This document shows positions 15,748 through 23,132 of a stretch of DNA of 64,000 bases, in pieces. Position numbers and translations under genes: made by a program. Source of the DNA: Flavobacterium beibuense F44-8 (GTDB lineage Bacteria; Bacteroidota; Bacteroidia; Flavobacteriales; Flavobacteriaceae); the NCBI RefSeq assembly GCF_000769915.1, contig NZ_JRLV01000009.1, positions 62,001 through 126,000 of the forward strand, given 5' to 3'. Within the stretch, counting starts at the first letter, position 1, and every line of letters begins with the position of its first letter. A model generated the notes under the pieces. It was given only the letters and a program-made list of their open reading frames with translations, had not been told where the DNA came from and did not search any database.

Positions 15748-16806
15748 ATGGAAACAATGGCAATAGACATTCACAAAAATGATCAGAGTAAACAATCAGC
15801 ATTCAATTATGATGATTTTAATTTTGGGACACAGCCTACCGATCACCTATTCCTGAGCGAATATGATCATGGAAACTGGAGGTCTCATAGAATTGTACCC
15901 ACACAACATTTTTCATTAAGTCCTTTTGCGCTTTGTCTTCACTATGGGCAAACCGTTTTTGAAGGAATGAAAGCTTTTCGTCAAGATAACGGTCAAGTAC
16001 ATATTTTTCGCCCCGAAAAGCATCACCAACGTTTCAATCGTTCTTTGGAGCGTATGTGCATACCGCCCATAGAAAAAGAGCTTTTCATCAATGCTTTGGA
16101 AGAATTAGTAAGGCTTGAACAGCATTGGATTCCACAGGATAAAGAAGTAAGTCTATATATCCGCCCGTTTGTTTTTGCTACGGAGTCCCGTTTGGGGGTT
16201 AAAGTGGCTGACAACTATACGTTTTGTATTACCTGTACCCCGATGGGGCTGTACTACCCCAAACCGGTAAGGGTAAAAGTTGAAACCGAATACGTTCGGG
16301 CAGCAGAAGGCGGTGTGGGCTACGTAAAATGTGGCGGAAACTACGGAGCTGCCTTTTACCCTACACAACAGGCAAAGGAACAGGGTTTCGATCAAATTAT
16401 CTGGACAGATGCCAAAACACATCAGTTTTTGGAAGAAGCCGGAACTATGAATATGATGGTAATGCTCAAGGATACACTCATCACTCCACGTTTAAGCACT
16501 TCTATCCTGGATGGGGTAACCCGAAATTCCATTATCCAGATTGCCAGGGATAAAGGAATGAAGGTGGAAGAACGGGCTATTAGCTATCAAGAGCTGGAAG
16601 ATGCGTTTAATGCCGGAAATCGAGTGGAACTTTTTGGTGTGGGTACTGCAGCAGTCATTTCCCCTGTATATAGCATTCAGATACAAGACAAAGACTATTC
16701 CCCTTATATAGGGGACGATGCTATGATGTTTCAACTGAAAACAGCTTTGGAGAACATCCGAAAAGGAAGAACTAAAGACACCCACTCGTGGAATCACTTT
16801 ATCTAA
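15748..16806 (+). CDS. ilvE: Branched-chain amino acid aminotransferase (class IV)
   Basis: A 352-residue PLP enzyme of the larger BCAT type. The Schiff-base lysine is K194 in GYVKCGGNYG. The YIRPFVFATESRLGV segment (from about residue 137), FLEEAGTMNMM and DGVTRNSI are the usual substrate- and phosphate-binding motifs. It interconverts leucine, isoleucine and valine with their keto acids using glutamate/2-oxoglutarate. A single aminotransferase inside an ICE cargo operon, separate from ilv/leu biosynthesis genes, is likely an extra copy used with the exporter and regulator rather than the sole housekeeping enzyme (inference). Confidence 0.93.
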   Translation: METMAIDIHKNDQSKQSAFNYDDFNFGTQPTDHLFLSEYDHGNWRSHRIVPTQHFSLSPFALCLHYGQTVFEGMKAFRQDNGQVHIFRPEKHHQRFNRSLERMCIPPIEKELFINALEELVRLEQHWIPQDKEVSLYIRPFVFATESRLGVKVADNYTFCITCTPMGLYYPKPVRVKVETEYVRAAEGGVGYVKCGGNYGAAFYPTQQAKEQGFDQIIWTDAKTHQFLEEAGTMNMMVMLKDTLITPRLSTSILDGVTRNSIIQIARDKGMKVEERAISYQELEDAFNAGNRVELFGVGTAAVISPVYSIQIQDKDYSPYIGDDAMMFQLKTALENIRKGRTKDTHSWNHFI

Positions 16807-16818
16807 AATAAGCATCGT

Positions 16819-17352
16819 ATGAATGAAAAAGATCAATATCCAATAGGCCGATATAAAGAAAACCTGGAATTGCATCAGCAGATGCAACAACAATGGATTG
16901 CTACTATTGCATCATTGCCTTTCCGTATCAAAGAAGAAGCACAGTCGCTCACGCAGCTTCAATTGGACACCCCGTACCGGGAAAATGGTTGGACAGTCAG
17001 GCAGGTTATTCATCATCTGGCAGACAGTAATATAAATTGTTTTGCACGTATCAAATTTGCGTTGACCGAAGAAAATCCAAGTATTAAACCTTTTGCAGAA
17101 AAGCCTTGGGCAGACCTGTTTGATGCCAAACTAACAGACATTGAACCTTCTCTAAAAATTCTCGAAGGGATTCATGAGCGCTGGGTTGCTCTTTTGGAAA
17201 ATCTGGAAGAAAAAGATTGGCAAAAATCTTTTTTTCATCCTGAACTCCAAAAAAACCAGACTATAGCTCAGGCAATGGACAAATACAGTTGGCACTGCAA
17301 ACATCATTTGGCGCACATTGTAAATACAAAAGAAAAAATGGGATGGAATTGA
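16819..17352 (+). CDS. DinB/YfiT-like putative metal-dependent hydrolase (bacillithiol-transferase fold)
   Basis: 177 residues starting YPIGRY, typical of the YfiT/BstA branch of the DinB superfamily. The three metal-binding histidines are visible in VIHHLADS (near residue 57) and in HCKHHLAHI near the C-terminus. Family members are metal-dependent thiol transferases or hydrolases acting on electrophiles or antibiotics; the thiol partner here is unknown. It follows the aminotransferase by 12 bp and overlaps the next GNAT gene by 10 bp. Confidence 0.88.
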   Translation: MNEKDQYPIGRYKENLELHQQMQQQWIATIASLPFRIKEEAQSLTQLQLDTPYRENGWTVRQVIHHLADSNINCFARIKFALTEENPSIKPFAEKPWADLFDAKLTDIEPSLKILEGIHERWVALLENLEEKDWQKSFFHPELQKNQTIAQAMDKYSWHCKHHLAHIVNTKEKMGWN

Positions 17353-17777
17353 AGAAAAACTACAGCATAAAAACAGGGTATAACAATATGGATATCCAGG
17401 CTATTCACCAATTTCTATGCATGGAGAGCTATTGGGCAAAAGGGATTTCTAAGGAACAGGTTGAAAAAGCATTGCAGCACTCTTTTTGTATCGGAGTGTT
17501 TCTAGCCGACAAACAAATAGGCTTTGCCAGACTGATTACGGATTATACCACATTTGCTTATTTGGCAGATGTGTATATTCTGGAACAGCACCGAGGAGAA
17601 GGACTCTCCAAAAAACTGATGGAATATATAATGAGTTTAGACAACGTAAAAGGAATGAGAAGGATATTATTGGCTACACTCGATGCACACGCACTATATA
17701 GCAAATTCGGTTTCCAATCTCCTGAAAACCCGGAAAGACTTATGGAGATAAAAAGAAATAATTTATACAGCAAATAG
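17343..17777 (+). CDS. GNAT N-acetyltransferase (cargo, third copy)
   Basis: About 144 residues from the ATG at 17,343. The acetyl-CoA loop is seen as VYILEQHRGEGLSKKLMEYI and the C-terminal motif as LYSKFGFQ. The frame is open upstream to 17,289, but those residues overlap the C-terminus of the preceding gene, and the ATG overlapping its stop by 10 bp fits the pattern of this operon. It resembles YjgM-type GNATs acting on small molecules. It is the last gene before the tRNA-like gene and a hairpin. Confidence 0.86.
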   Translation: MELKKNYSIKTGYNNMDIQAIHQFLCMESYWAKGISKEQVEKALQHSFCIGVFLADKQIGFARLITDYTTFAYLADVYILEQHRGEGLSKKLMEYIMSLDNVKGMRRILLATLDAHALYSKFGFQSPENPERLMEIKRNNLYSK

Positions 17778-17796
17778 CTGTTGAAATAACATAAAA

Positions 17797-17867
17797 GGTC
17801 GGATGGCTGAGTGGTTAGGCAAGGATACGCAATATCCTTTACAATGGTTCAAATCCATTTCCGACCT
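17797..17867 (+). tRNA. tRNA-Cys(GCA)-like gene carried by the ICE, with C33
   Basis: A full cloverleaf can be drawn. Acceptor GGTCGGA/TCCGACC pairs 7 of 7. The D arm is GCT/GGC with an AGTGGTTA region. The anticodon stem AGGAT/ATCCT encloses loop ACGCAAT (17,827-17,833), with anticodon GCA at 17,829-17,831. The variable loop is TTAC, and the T arm AATGG/CCATT encloses TTCAAAT. Position 73 is T, as in tRNA-Cys. The odd feature is C at position 33 (17,828), where U is nearly universal. A32 and T38 could also pair and extend the stem. It may be a working, a decaying or a repurposed tRNA. It stands alone between two cargo operons. Confidence 0.75.
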
Positions 17868-17884
17868 CAAATCAATAACCTTGG

Positions 17885-17920
17885 GGCGATTCCACAATTT
17901 ATGAATCGAACCGCCTTTTT
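17885..17920 (+). terminator. Hairpin followed by T-run
   Basis: GGCGATTC (17,885-17,892) pairs with GAATCG and CGCC (17,903-17,915, with a three-base bulge), followed directly by TTTTT. It would end transcription of the tRNA-like gene and the upstream cargo operon. Confidence 0.6.
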
Positions 17921-17988
17921 AAAATTTTGGGGCAGGCCTCGAAAAGAGAAACCCTCAATTAGGGATTAAAACTTTAGAAAATACAACC

Positions 17989-18015
17989 AATATTCATTTT
18001 CGAAAAATGAATATT
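17989..18015. promoter_or_regulatory. 12-bp inverted repeat before the AAA ATPase gene
   Basis: AATATTCATTTT (17,989-18,000) and AAAATGAATATT (18,004-18,015) are perfect inverted arms separated by 3 bp, 18 bp before the ATG of the ATPase gene. The position suggests an operator, or a hairpin in the leader. No T-run follows. Confidence 0.5.
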
Positions 18016-18033
18016 TAGAATAGCAATAAATTT

Positions 18034-18762
18034 ATGAATGTATATGATCTGCTTATAAATGATAAAGAAAAGGTTCTCCTTGATGAGGTCTTACTTGACT
18101 GTGAAAATCAAGATCAAATAAAGCAACTCATTAGGGAACACAAACACATTAACGAACTATCAAAATACGGGCTGCCTGTTAATAATAAAATTTTGCTTCA
18201 CGGCAGTTCAGGATGTGGTAAAACAATGACTGCAAAAGCTATTGCAAGTAGTTTGGGTAAAAACATCCTTATACTCAATTTGAGCAATATTGTCTGTTCT
18301 CGAATAGGGGAAACATCAAAAAACCTCAAACAGATTTTTGATAAAGCAGGCAGGGAAAAGTCGGTGTTGTTTTTAGATGAATTTGACCAGGTAGGCAAAG
18401 CAAGGGGAAACGATGAGAAGGATGTAGGGGAAATGAGAAGATTAGTAAATACCATTATCCAATTAATGGATTATTTCCCTGAAAATGCCTTGTTGATTTG
18501 CGCCACGAATCATAAGGAAATGATTGACACAGCACTGATAAGGAGATTTCAGATTAGGATTAAATACAGCTTGCCTAACAAGGAATTATTAGACAGCTAT
18601 TACAACAAATTGCTGGCTGTATTTCCTGAAAATATACAAACTATTAAAAGGGATTATAGTCTATCATTTGCTGAAGCTAAAGATTATACCTACACACTTA
18701 TAAAATCTATGTTGCTGGATGAGTTAGAGCAACAGGAAAAAGCAATGCAATATGAACAGTGA
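18034..18762 (+). CDS. Orphan AAA+ ATPase
   Basis: 242 residues. Walker A is GSSGCGKT (57-64), Walker B VLFLDEFD (111-118), and there is a sensor/arginine-finger region (ATNHKEMIDTALIRRF). It is a single AAA+ module of the FtsH/CDC48-like group, with no protease or DNA-binding domain attached. In other elements similar ATPases pair with a subtilisin-like protease or act as remodelers, but no such partner is adjacent here. It overlaps the YggS gene by 11 bp, so it heads the second cargo operon. Target unknown. Confidence 0.88.
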   Translation: MNVYDLLINDKEKVLLDEVLLDCENQDQIKQLIREHKHINELSKYGLPVNNKILLHGSSGCGKTMTAKAIASSLGKNILILNLSNIVCSRIGETSKNLKQIFDKAGREKSVLFLDEFDQVGKARGNDEKDVGEMRRLVNTIIQLMDYFPENALLICATNHKEMIDTALIRRFQIRIKYSLPNKELLDSYYNKLLAVFPENIQTIKRDYSLSFAEAKDYTYTLIKSMLLDELEQQEKAMQYEQ

Positions 18763-19492
18763 AATAATACATAACCTGCAAACTATTCAACAGCGAATAC
18801 AAAACGCCTGTACCGAAAGCAATCGTGATTGCAATGAGGTAAAATTACTATTGGCCACCAAAACCGTTTCGCCAGAGCGTATTAAAGCAGCTTTAAATTC
18901 AGGACAAACATTGATTGCCGAAAATAAGGTGCAGGAATTAAAAGCTAAATACGATGCCTTAAAAGGCACCCCGCACATCAGTCATTTTATCGGACATTTA
19001 CAGACCAATAAGATCAAAGAAATTTTAAAACATGAGGTCTCTTGCATTCAATCCCTTGACCGGTTGGACTTAGCAGAGAAATTACAACAGCGATTGGAAT
19101 TTGAGAACAAGGAAATAGAGGTTTTTATACAAGTAAACACTTCTAATGAAGAAAGTAAATTCGGTGTACATCCAAGCAAAGCTATTGACTTGGTGCAACA
19201 AGTAGCAAAATTCGATAGACTAAAAATAAAAGGATTAATGACCATAGGATTATTTAGTGCCGAAACGGAAAAAGTCCGTCAATGTTTCCGCTTACTGAAA
19301 AACATACAGCAGGAAATTATTGCTTTAAATATCCCCAACGTCGTAATGAAGGAATTGTCAATGGGAATGAGTGCAGATTTAGAAACAGCCATAAAAGAAG
19401 GGGCTACAATAGTCAGGGTGGGCACAGCAGTCTTCGGGCAGCGTATGTACCCTGACAGTTATTATTGGAATGAAAATAAAGCATACCTATGA
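18752..19492 (+). CDS. YggS/PROSC-family PLP-binding protein
   Basis: A 246-residue alanine-racemase-N-fold protein that binds PLP without known catalysis and maintains free PLP and amino/keto-acid balance. The PLP lysine is K37 in LLLATKTVS, followed by HFIGHLQTNK at about 78-87 and the LSMGMSADLETAI phosphate-binding motif. It is located between an AAA ATPase (11-bp overlap) and an amidotransferase (4-bp overlap). Its presence with a MocR regulator and a BCAT, both PLP proteins, gives the cargo a PLP/amino-acid theme. A housekeeping copy elsewhere is likely but not shown. Confidence 0.93.
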   Translation: MNSEIIHNLQTIQQRIQNACTESNRDCNEVKLLLATKTVSPERIKAALNSGQTLIAENKVQELKAKYDALKGTPHISHFIGHLQTNKIKEILKHEVSCIQSLDRLDLAEKLQQRLEFENKEIEVFIQVNTSNEESKFGVHPSKAIDLVQQVAKFDRLKIKGLMTIGLFSAETEKVRQCFRLLKNIQQEIIALNIPNVVMKELSMGMSADLETAIKEGATIVRVGTAVFGQRMYPDSYYWNENKAYL

Positions 19493-20199
19493 ATGTCCAT
19501 TATTTACAACACGTACCCTTTGAAGGTTTAGGAGCTATTAAAATCTGGTTGGATGACAAAGGACACAAAATATCCTCCACAAAATTTTATGATCCCGGGT
19601 TTCTACTACCTGATATTTCAGAGATAGATGCCTTGATTGTACTGGGAGGCCCAATGGGTATTTACGAAGAATCGGTATATCAATGGTTAAAGGCAGAAAA
19701 ATTGTTTATCAAATCCTGTATAGCCGCAGGCAAAAAAGTATTGGGAATTTGTTTGGGTGCACAACTCATTGCGGATTGTTTAGGTGCAAAAGTATCTCCT
19801 GCCACTCATAAAGAGATAGGTTGGTTTCCGGTTTTTCCTACCGAAGAAAGTAAAAAGCTACCTTGGTTTTATAAGCTGTTCAGCAATAAACCCATCGTCT
19901 TTCACTGGCACGGAGACCGGTTCGATATTCCTGATAACGGAAGTTTAGACCTATTGTATTCAGAAGCTAATGCGCATCAGGCTTTTTACTACAATAAAAA
20001 TGTAATAGGACTTCAATTTCATTTGGAAGTAACACAAACCAGCTTATTGCAAATGCTTGAAAATGGAAAAGAAGACATAGAACCGCTTCCTTATGTACAA
20101 TCTGAAGCAGAAATCCATACAGGGGCACAAAACACAAGTACGTGCAACACACTTATGAATGAATTTTTAAATAATTGGTTCTATGAAAACAATCAGTAA
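19489..20199 (+). CDS. Class I glutamine amidotransferase-like protein
   Basis: 236 residues with the full triad: nucleophile C88 in GICLGAQ, H178 and E180 in LQFHLE. The oxyanion segment VLGGPMGIYE is near residue 51. It resembles stand-alone GATase1 proteins such as YfeJ/GuaA-like domains, sometimes acting on gamma-glutamyl compounds. No synthetase partner is adjacent. It is coupled to YggS (4-bp overlap) and overlaps the thioesterase by 17 bp. Substrate unknown. Confidence 0.9.
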   Translation: MNVHYLQHVPFEGLGAIKIWLDDKGHKISSTKFYDPGFLLPDISEIDALIVLGGPMGIYEESVYQWLKAEKLFIKSCIAAGKKVLGICLGAQLIADCLGAKVSPATHKEIGWFPVFPTEESKKLPWFYKLFSNKPIVFHWHGDRFDIPDNGSLDLLYSEANAHQAFYYNKNVIGLQFHLEVTQTSLLQMLENGKEDIEPLPYVQSEAEIHTGAQNTSTCNTLMNEFLNNWFYENNQ

Positions 20200-20638
20200 C
20201 GAACGAAAAAAGCAATTACAGGAAAGTTTTAACCGTTCCAAAATGATGGAATTATTTGGAGCAGAAATAACCGGAATTGGCGAGGGCTATTTTGAAATTA
20301 CCGTTGCTAAACAAGAATTTATGGCTCGCCCCGCAGGAATGTTCAACGGCAGTACCATTGCTACTTTAGTAGATGTTTCCTCTGGTTATGCAGGAGCTTC
20401 GGCAAAACCGGAAGACAGTTACTTTACTACGGTTGAATTAAAAGTGAATTATCTAAATCCTGCTTTTGGAGAACAATTGGTGGCTAAAGCGCAGGTGGTA
20501 AAAAACGGAAAAGTACTTACTGTGGTACGTTCGGATGTATTTAGTATTACGAATAAAGGCGAGGAAACACTAGCGGCAACTTCATTAGTAACCTTAATGC
20601 AGTTATCTAAAAAAGCGCCTGACAAACAAATAGACTGA
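20183..20638 (+). CDS. Hotdog-fold PaaI-type thioesterase
   Basis: A 151-residue single hotdog domain with the family motif around ARPAGMFNGSTIATLVD (about residues 48-64), where the conserved region binds the acyl-CoA thioester, followed by VELKVNYLNPA. It should hydrolyse an unknown acyl- or aryl-CoA. The start overlaps the amidotransferase by 17 bp, and the DinB gene follows after 7 bp, keeping it inside the second cargo operon. Confidence 0.9.
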   Translation: MKTISNERKKQLQESFNRSKMMELFGAEITGIGEGYFEITVAKQEFMARPAGMFNGSTIATLVDVSSGYAGASAKPEDSYFTTVELKVNYLNPAFGEQLVAKAQVVKNGKVLTVVRSDVFSITNKGEETLAATSLVTLMQLSKKAPDKQID

Positions 20639-20645
20639 ACGAATT

Positions 20646-21149
20646 ATGGAAATAACCAATATCAACACCTTTCTGGACTATTACGGAAAAATCAGGGAAC
20701 GGACGAACCGATTGATAGCTGTTATTCCACCAGAATACATGGATTGGGCGTATAGACCCGGAAAGTTTACCATAGCCGACCAAATACGTCATATTGCAGC
20801 AATAGAAAGATATATGTTTGCCGAAACCATTTTAGGAAAGCCATGTAGCTATAGCGGTTGTGGTAAAGAATTAGCAGATGGATACAATGAGATAATCGGG
20901 TATTTTAATGAGAAACACGAGGAAACATTAGCCATTTTAAAAAAGCTTAGCAATGATGATTTGCAACGAAAATGCCTGACACCAGCCAATACACCTATTA
21001 CGGTATGGAAGTGGCTTCGTGCAATGACCGAACACGAAATTCATCACAGAGCACAGCTTTATATTTATCTGAACCTGTTGGATGTAAAGACACCGCCAAT
21101 GTTTGGATTGAGTTCAGAAGAAATTATTCAAAACAGTCGATTAAAATAA
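20646..21149 (+). CDS. DinB-family protein (cargo, second copy)
   Basis: 167 residues of a four-helix DinB-like fold. Metal-binding histidines are visible in IRHIAAIERYM (near residue 48) and in TEHEIHHRAQLYIYL near the C-terminus, the classic HxxxH-type helix. The family includes thiol-dependent transferases and hydrolases. It is not closely similar to the other DinB proteins of this cargo. Packed 7 bp after the thioesterase and 6 bp before the NTF2-like gene. Confidence 0.9.
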   Translation: MEITNINTFLDYYGKIRERTNRLIAVIPPEYMDWAYRPGKFTIADQIRHIAAIERYMFAETILGKPCSYSGCGKELADGYNEIIGYFNEKHEETLAILKKLSNDDLQRKCLTPANTPITVWKWLRAMTEHEIHHRAQLYIYLNLLDVKTPPMFGLSSEEIIQNSRLK

Positions 21150-21155
21150 ACGGAT

Positions 21156-21503
21156 ATGAATACAGATTTTGCACAGGAGTGGCTCATGGCGTGGAACAGT
21201 CACGATTTGAATAAAATAATGGAGCATTACAGCGAAAAAATTGATTTTGTATCTCCTATTATCCAGAAAATGGGAATAAACGCAGAAGGTAAAATTTCCA
21301 ATAAAAGTGATTTAAAGGATTATTTTTCAAAAGCCCTGCAAAAATACCCCGACCTGCACTTTGAATTATATCACGAACTCAAAGGATCTCATTCAATCGT
21401 TTTGTTTTACCGAAGTGTAAATAACTCCTTTTCGGCAGAATATATGGAATTGAATAATGAAGGAAAAGTAAGTAAAGTAAGAGCACATTATAAAATCCAG
21501 TAA
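21156..21503 (+). CDS. NTF2-like/SnoaL-type small protein
   Basis: 115 residues with the cone-fold signature: N-terminal helix WLMAWNSHDLNKIMEHYSE, then strand DFVSP, and a repeated strand pattern to the end. Members are small isomerases, hydrolases or binding proteins. No catalytic residue can be named safely. It is 4 bp before the isochorismatase gene. Confidence 0.85.
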   Translation: MNTDFAQEWLMAWNSHDLNKIMEHYSEKIDFVSPIIQKMGINAEGKISNKSDLKDYFSKALQKYPDLHFELYHELKGSHSIVLFYRSVNNSFSAEYMELNNEGKVSKVRAHYKIQ

Positions 21504-21507
21504 GAAA

Positions 21508-22158
21508 ATGGAATACACAAAAATGAATTGGAATAGGAGTGCCTTGATCATCATTGACATGCAAAAGGATTTTGCAAAAAAAGATGGTGCATCATATATA
21601 CAGGGAACCGAAGACGTTACGGAAAATATTGCCAAACTGGCATCTGTATTTCGTAACTGCCAACTTCCGGTCATCCACGTCATTAGACTTTATAAAGAGG
21701 ATGGCAGTAATGCTGAGCTATGCAGAAAGAGCTTGTTTCAAGATGGTAAAAAAATCGTTTCCCCGGGTAGTAATGGAGCTAAAATAGTTACGGAATTATT
21801 ACCCGAAAATGCAGAAAATTATTCAGATATATCGCTGCTAAACGGTCAGATTATACCAATAGCCCCTTATGACTTTATAGTCTATAAACCTCGCTGGGGA
21901 GCTTTCTATAGCACACAATTAGATGATTGGCTTACCAGTCATCAAATCAATTCGTTGTTGATTGCAGGCTGCAATTTCCCCAATTGCCCCAGAGCTACCA
22001 TATATGAAGCTAGTGAAAGAGATTACCATATTAGTATTGTTCCTGAGACTATCTCCGGAATTTACCCCAAAGGTATCGATGAATTGAAAGGGATAGGTGT
22101 AGGTATTTGCTCCGTTAAAGAATTAAAAAATATAATCAAAACCAAAAGAGATGAATAG
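21508..22158 (+). CDS. Isochorismatase-fold cysteine hydrolase
   Basis: 216 residues. The triad of the family is visible: D17 in ALIIIDMQKDF, a lysine in the VYKPRWGAF segment (about residue 129), and a cysteine in IAGCNFPNCPRATIYEA (about 154). Members cleave isochorismate, nicotinamide, ureido- or other amide substrates. The CNFPNC loop departs from the usual GxxTxxCV motif, so the substrate is not predictable. It overlaps the following DinB-like gene by 8 bp. Confidence 0.9.
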   Translation: MEYTKMNWNRSALIIIDMQKDFAKKDGASYIQGTEDVTENIAKLASVFRNCQLPVIHVIRLYKEDGSNAELCRKSLFQDGKKIVSPGSNGAKIVTELLPENAENYSDISLLNGQIIPIAPYDFIVYKPRWGAFYSTQLDDWLTSHQINSLLIAGCNFPNCPRATIYEASERDYHISIVPETISGIYPKGIDELKGIGVGICSVKELKNIIKTKRDE

Positions 22159-22702
22159 TTATTTGGAAAGCATTAAAAAACAGTTTCTCTATTATAAAAT
22201 GTTAGGAGAAAAAGCGATGGAACAACTAACTGAAGAACAATTGTTTTGGCAATACAATGAAGAAAGCAATAGCATCGCCATTCTAGTAAATCATATTGCT
22301 GGAAATATGTTATCAAGATTTACCGATTTTCTAACCACAGATGGAGAAAAGGGCTGGCGTAATAGGGATTCTGAATTTACGAATTCATTTTTGAACAAAA
22401 CAGAAATGATGAACTATTGGAATAAAGGATGGGAATGTCTCTTAACTACGCTTGAACAATTATCAGAAAAAGACTTAGAGAAAATTGTTTATATACGAAA
22501 TGATGGCCATACCGTAGTAGAGGCCATTAATAGACAATTAGCTCACTACCCATATCATATTGGGCAAATGGTTTTCATTGCCAAAATGCTGAAAAACGAA
22601 GCGTGGAATACATTATCCATAGCCAGAAATAAATCAGGGGATTACAACAATCGAAAATTTTCACAGGAGAAAAGCAAAAGACATTATACAGATGACTTAT
22701 AA
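22151..22702 (+). CDS. DinB-like (DUF1572 type) protein (cargo, third copy)
   Basis: 183 residues with histidine motifs LVNHIAGNM (near residue 45) and AHYPYHIGQMVFIAKML (about 137-153), typical of the DUF1572 branch of the DinB fold. Likely metal-binding and active on an electrophilic small molecule, by family analogy. It overlaps the hydrolase gene upstream and is followed after 12 bp by a cupin. Three DinB-fold genes in one cargo cluster are unusual. Confidence 0.88.
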   Translation: MNSYLESIKKQFLYYKMLGEKAMEQLTEEQLFWQYNEESNSIAILVNHIAGNMLSRFTDFLTTDGEKGWRNRDSEFTNSFLNKTEMMNYWNKGWECLLTTLEQLSEKDLEKIVYIRNDGHTVVEAINRQLAHYPYHIGQMVFIAKMLKNEAWNTLSIARNKSGDYNNRKFSQEKSKRHYTDDL

Positions 22703-22714
22703 CCTCTGAAAATT

Positions 22715-23053
22715 ATGATTACAAATACAGAAAATACCCCTCACTACACATGGGGAAATCATTGTGATGCCTGGACATTAATACAATCAGACCAAGTCAT
22801 CATCAAAGAAGAAAAAATGCCACTAAATACGGAAGAACAAACACATTATCATAATGAAACTGTGCAATTCTTTTATATTCTTGAAGGCGTTGCAACATTT
22901 CTACTCAACAAAAAAGAAATTGTTGTAAAACAAAATGAAGGGATTAAAATTGAAAAAAAACAATCTCATAAAATTTGTAATAGACACTCAGAATACCTAC
23001 GTTTTTTAGTGATATCATTTCCCGGCAATCCTATGGATAGAATCAATTTATAA
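22715..23053 (+). CDS. Small cupin protein
   Basis: A 112-residue single cupin barrel. The first metal motif is HYHNETVQFFYILEG (about residues 44-58), with His, His and Glu ligands, and the second region ends near HKICN at about 88-92. It may bind or isomerise a small metabolite or serve as a sensor. It is the last gene of the second cargo operon; about 80 bp of AT-rich DNA follows before the putative regulator. Confidence 0.87.
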   Translation: MITNTENTPHYTWGNHCDAWTLIQSDQVIIKEEKMPLNTEEQTHYHNETVQFFYILEGVATFLLNKKEIVVKQNEGIKIEKKQSHKICNRHSEYLRFLVISFPGNPMDRINL

Positions 23054-23132
23054 TCCTATAAAACAACCTGAATATTATAAAAAGGAAGAATATATAATTA
23101 ACTGTAAGAATAGAGTCCGCAAATGAATTATC

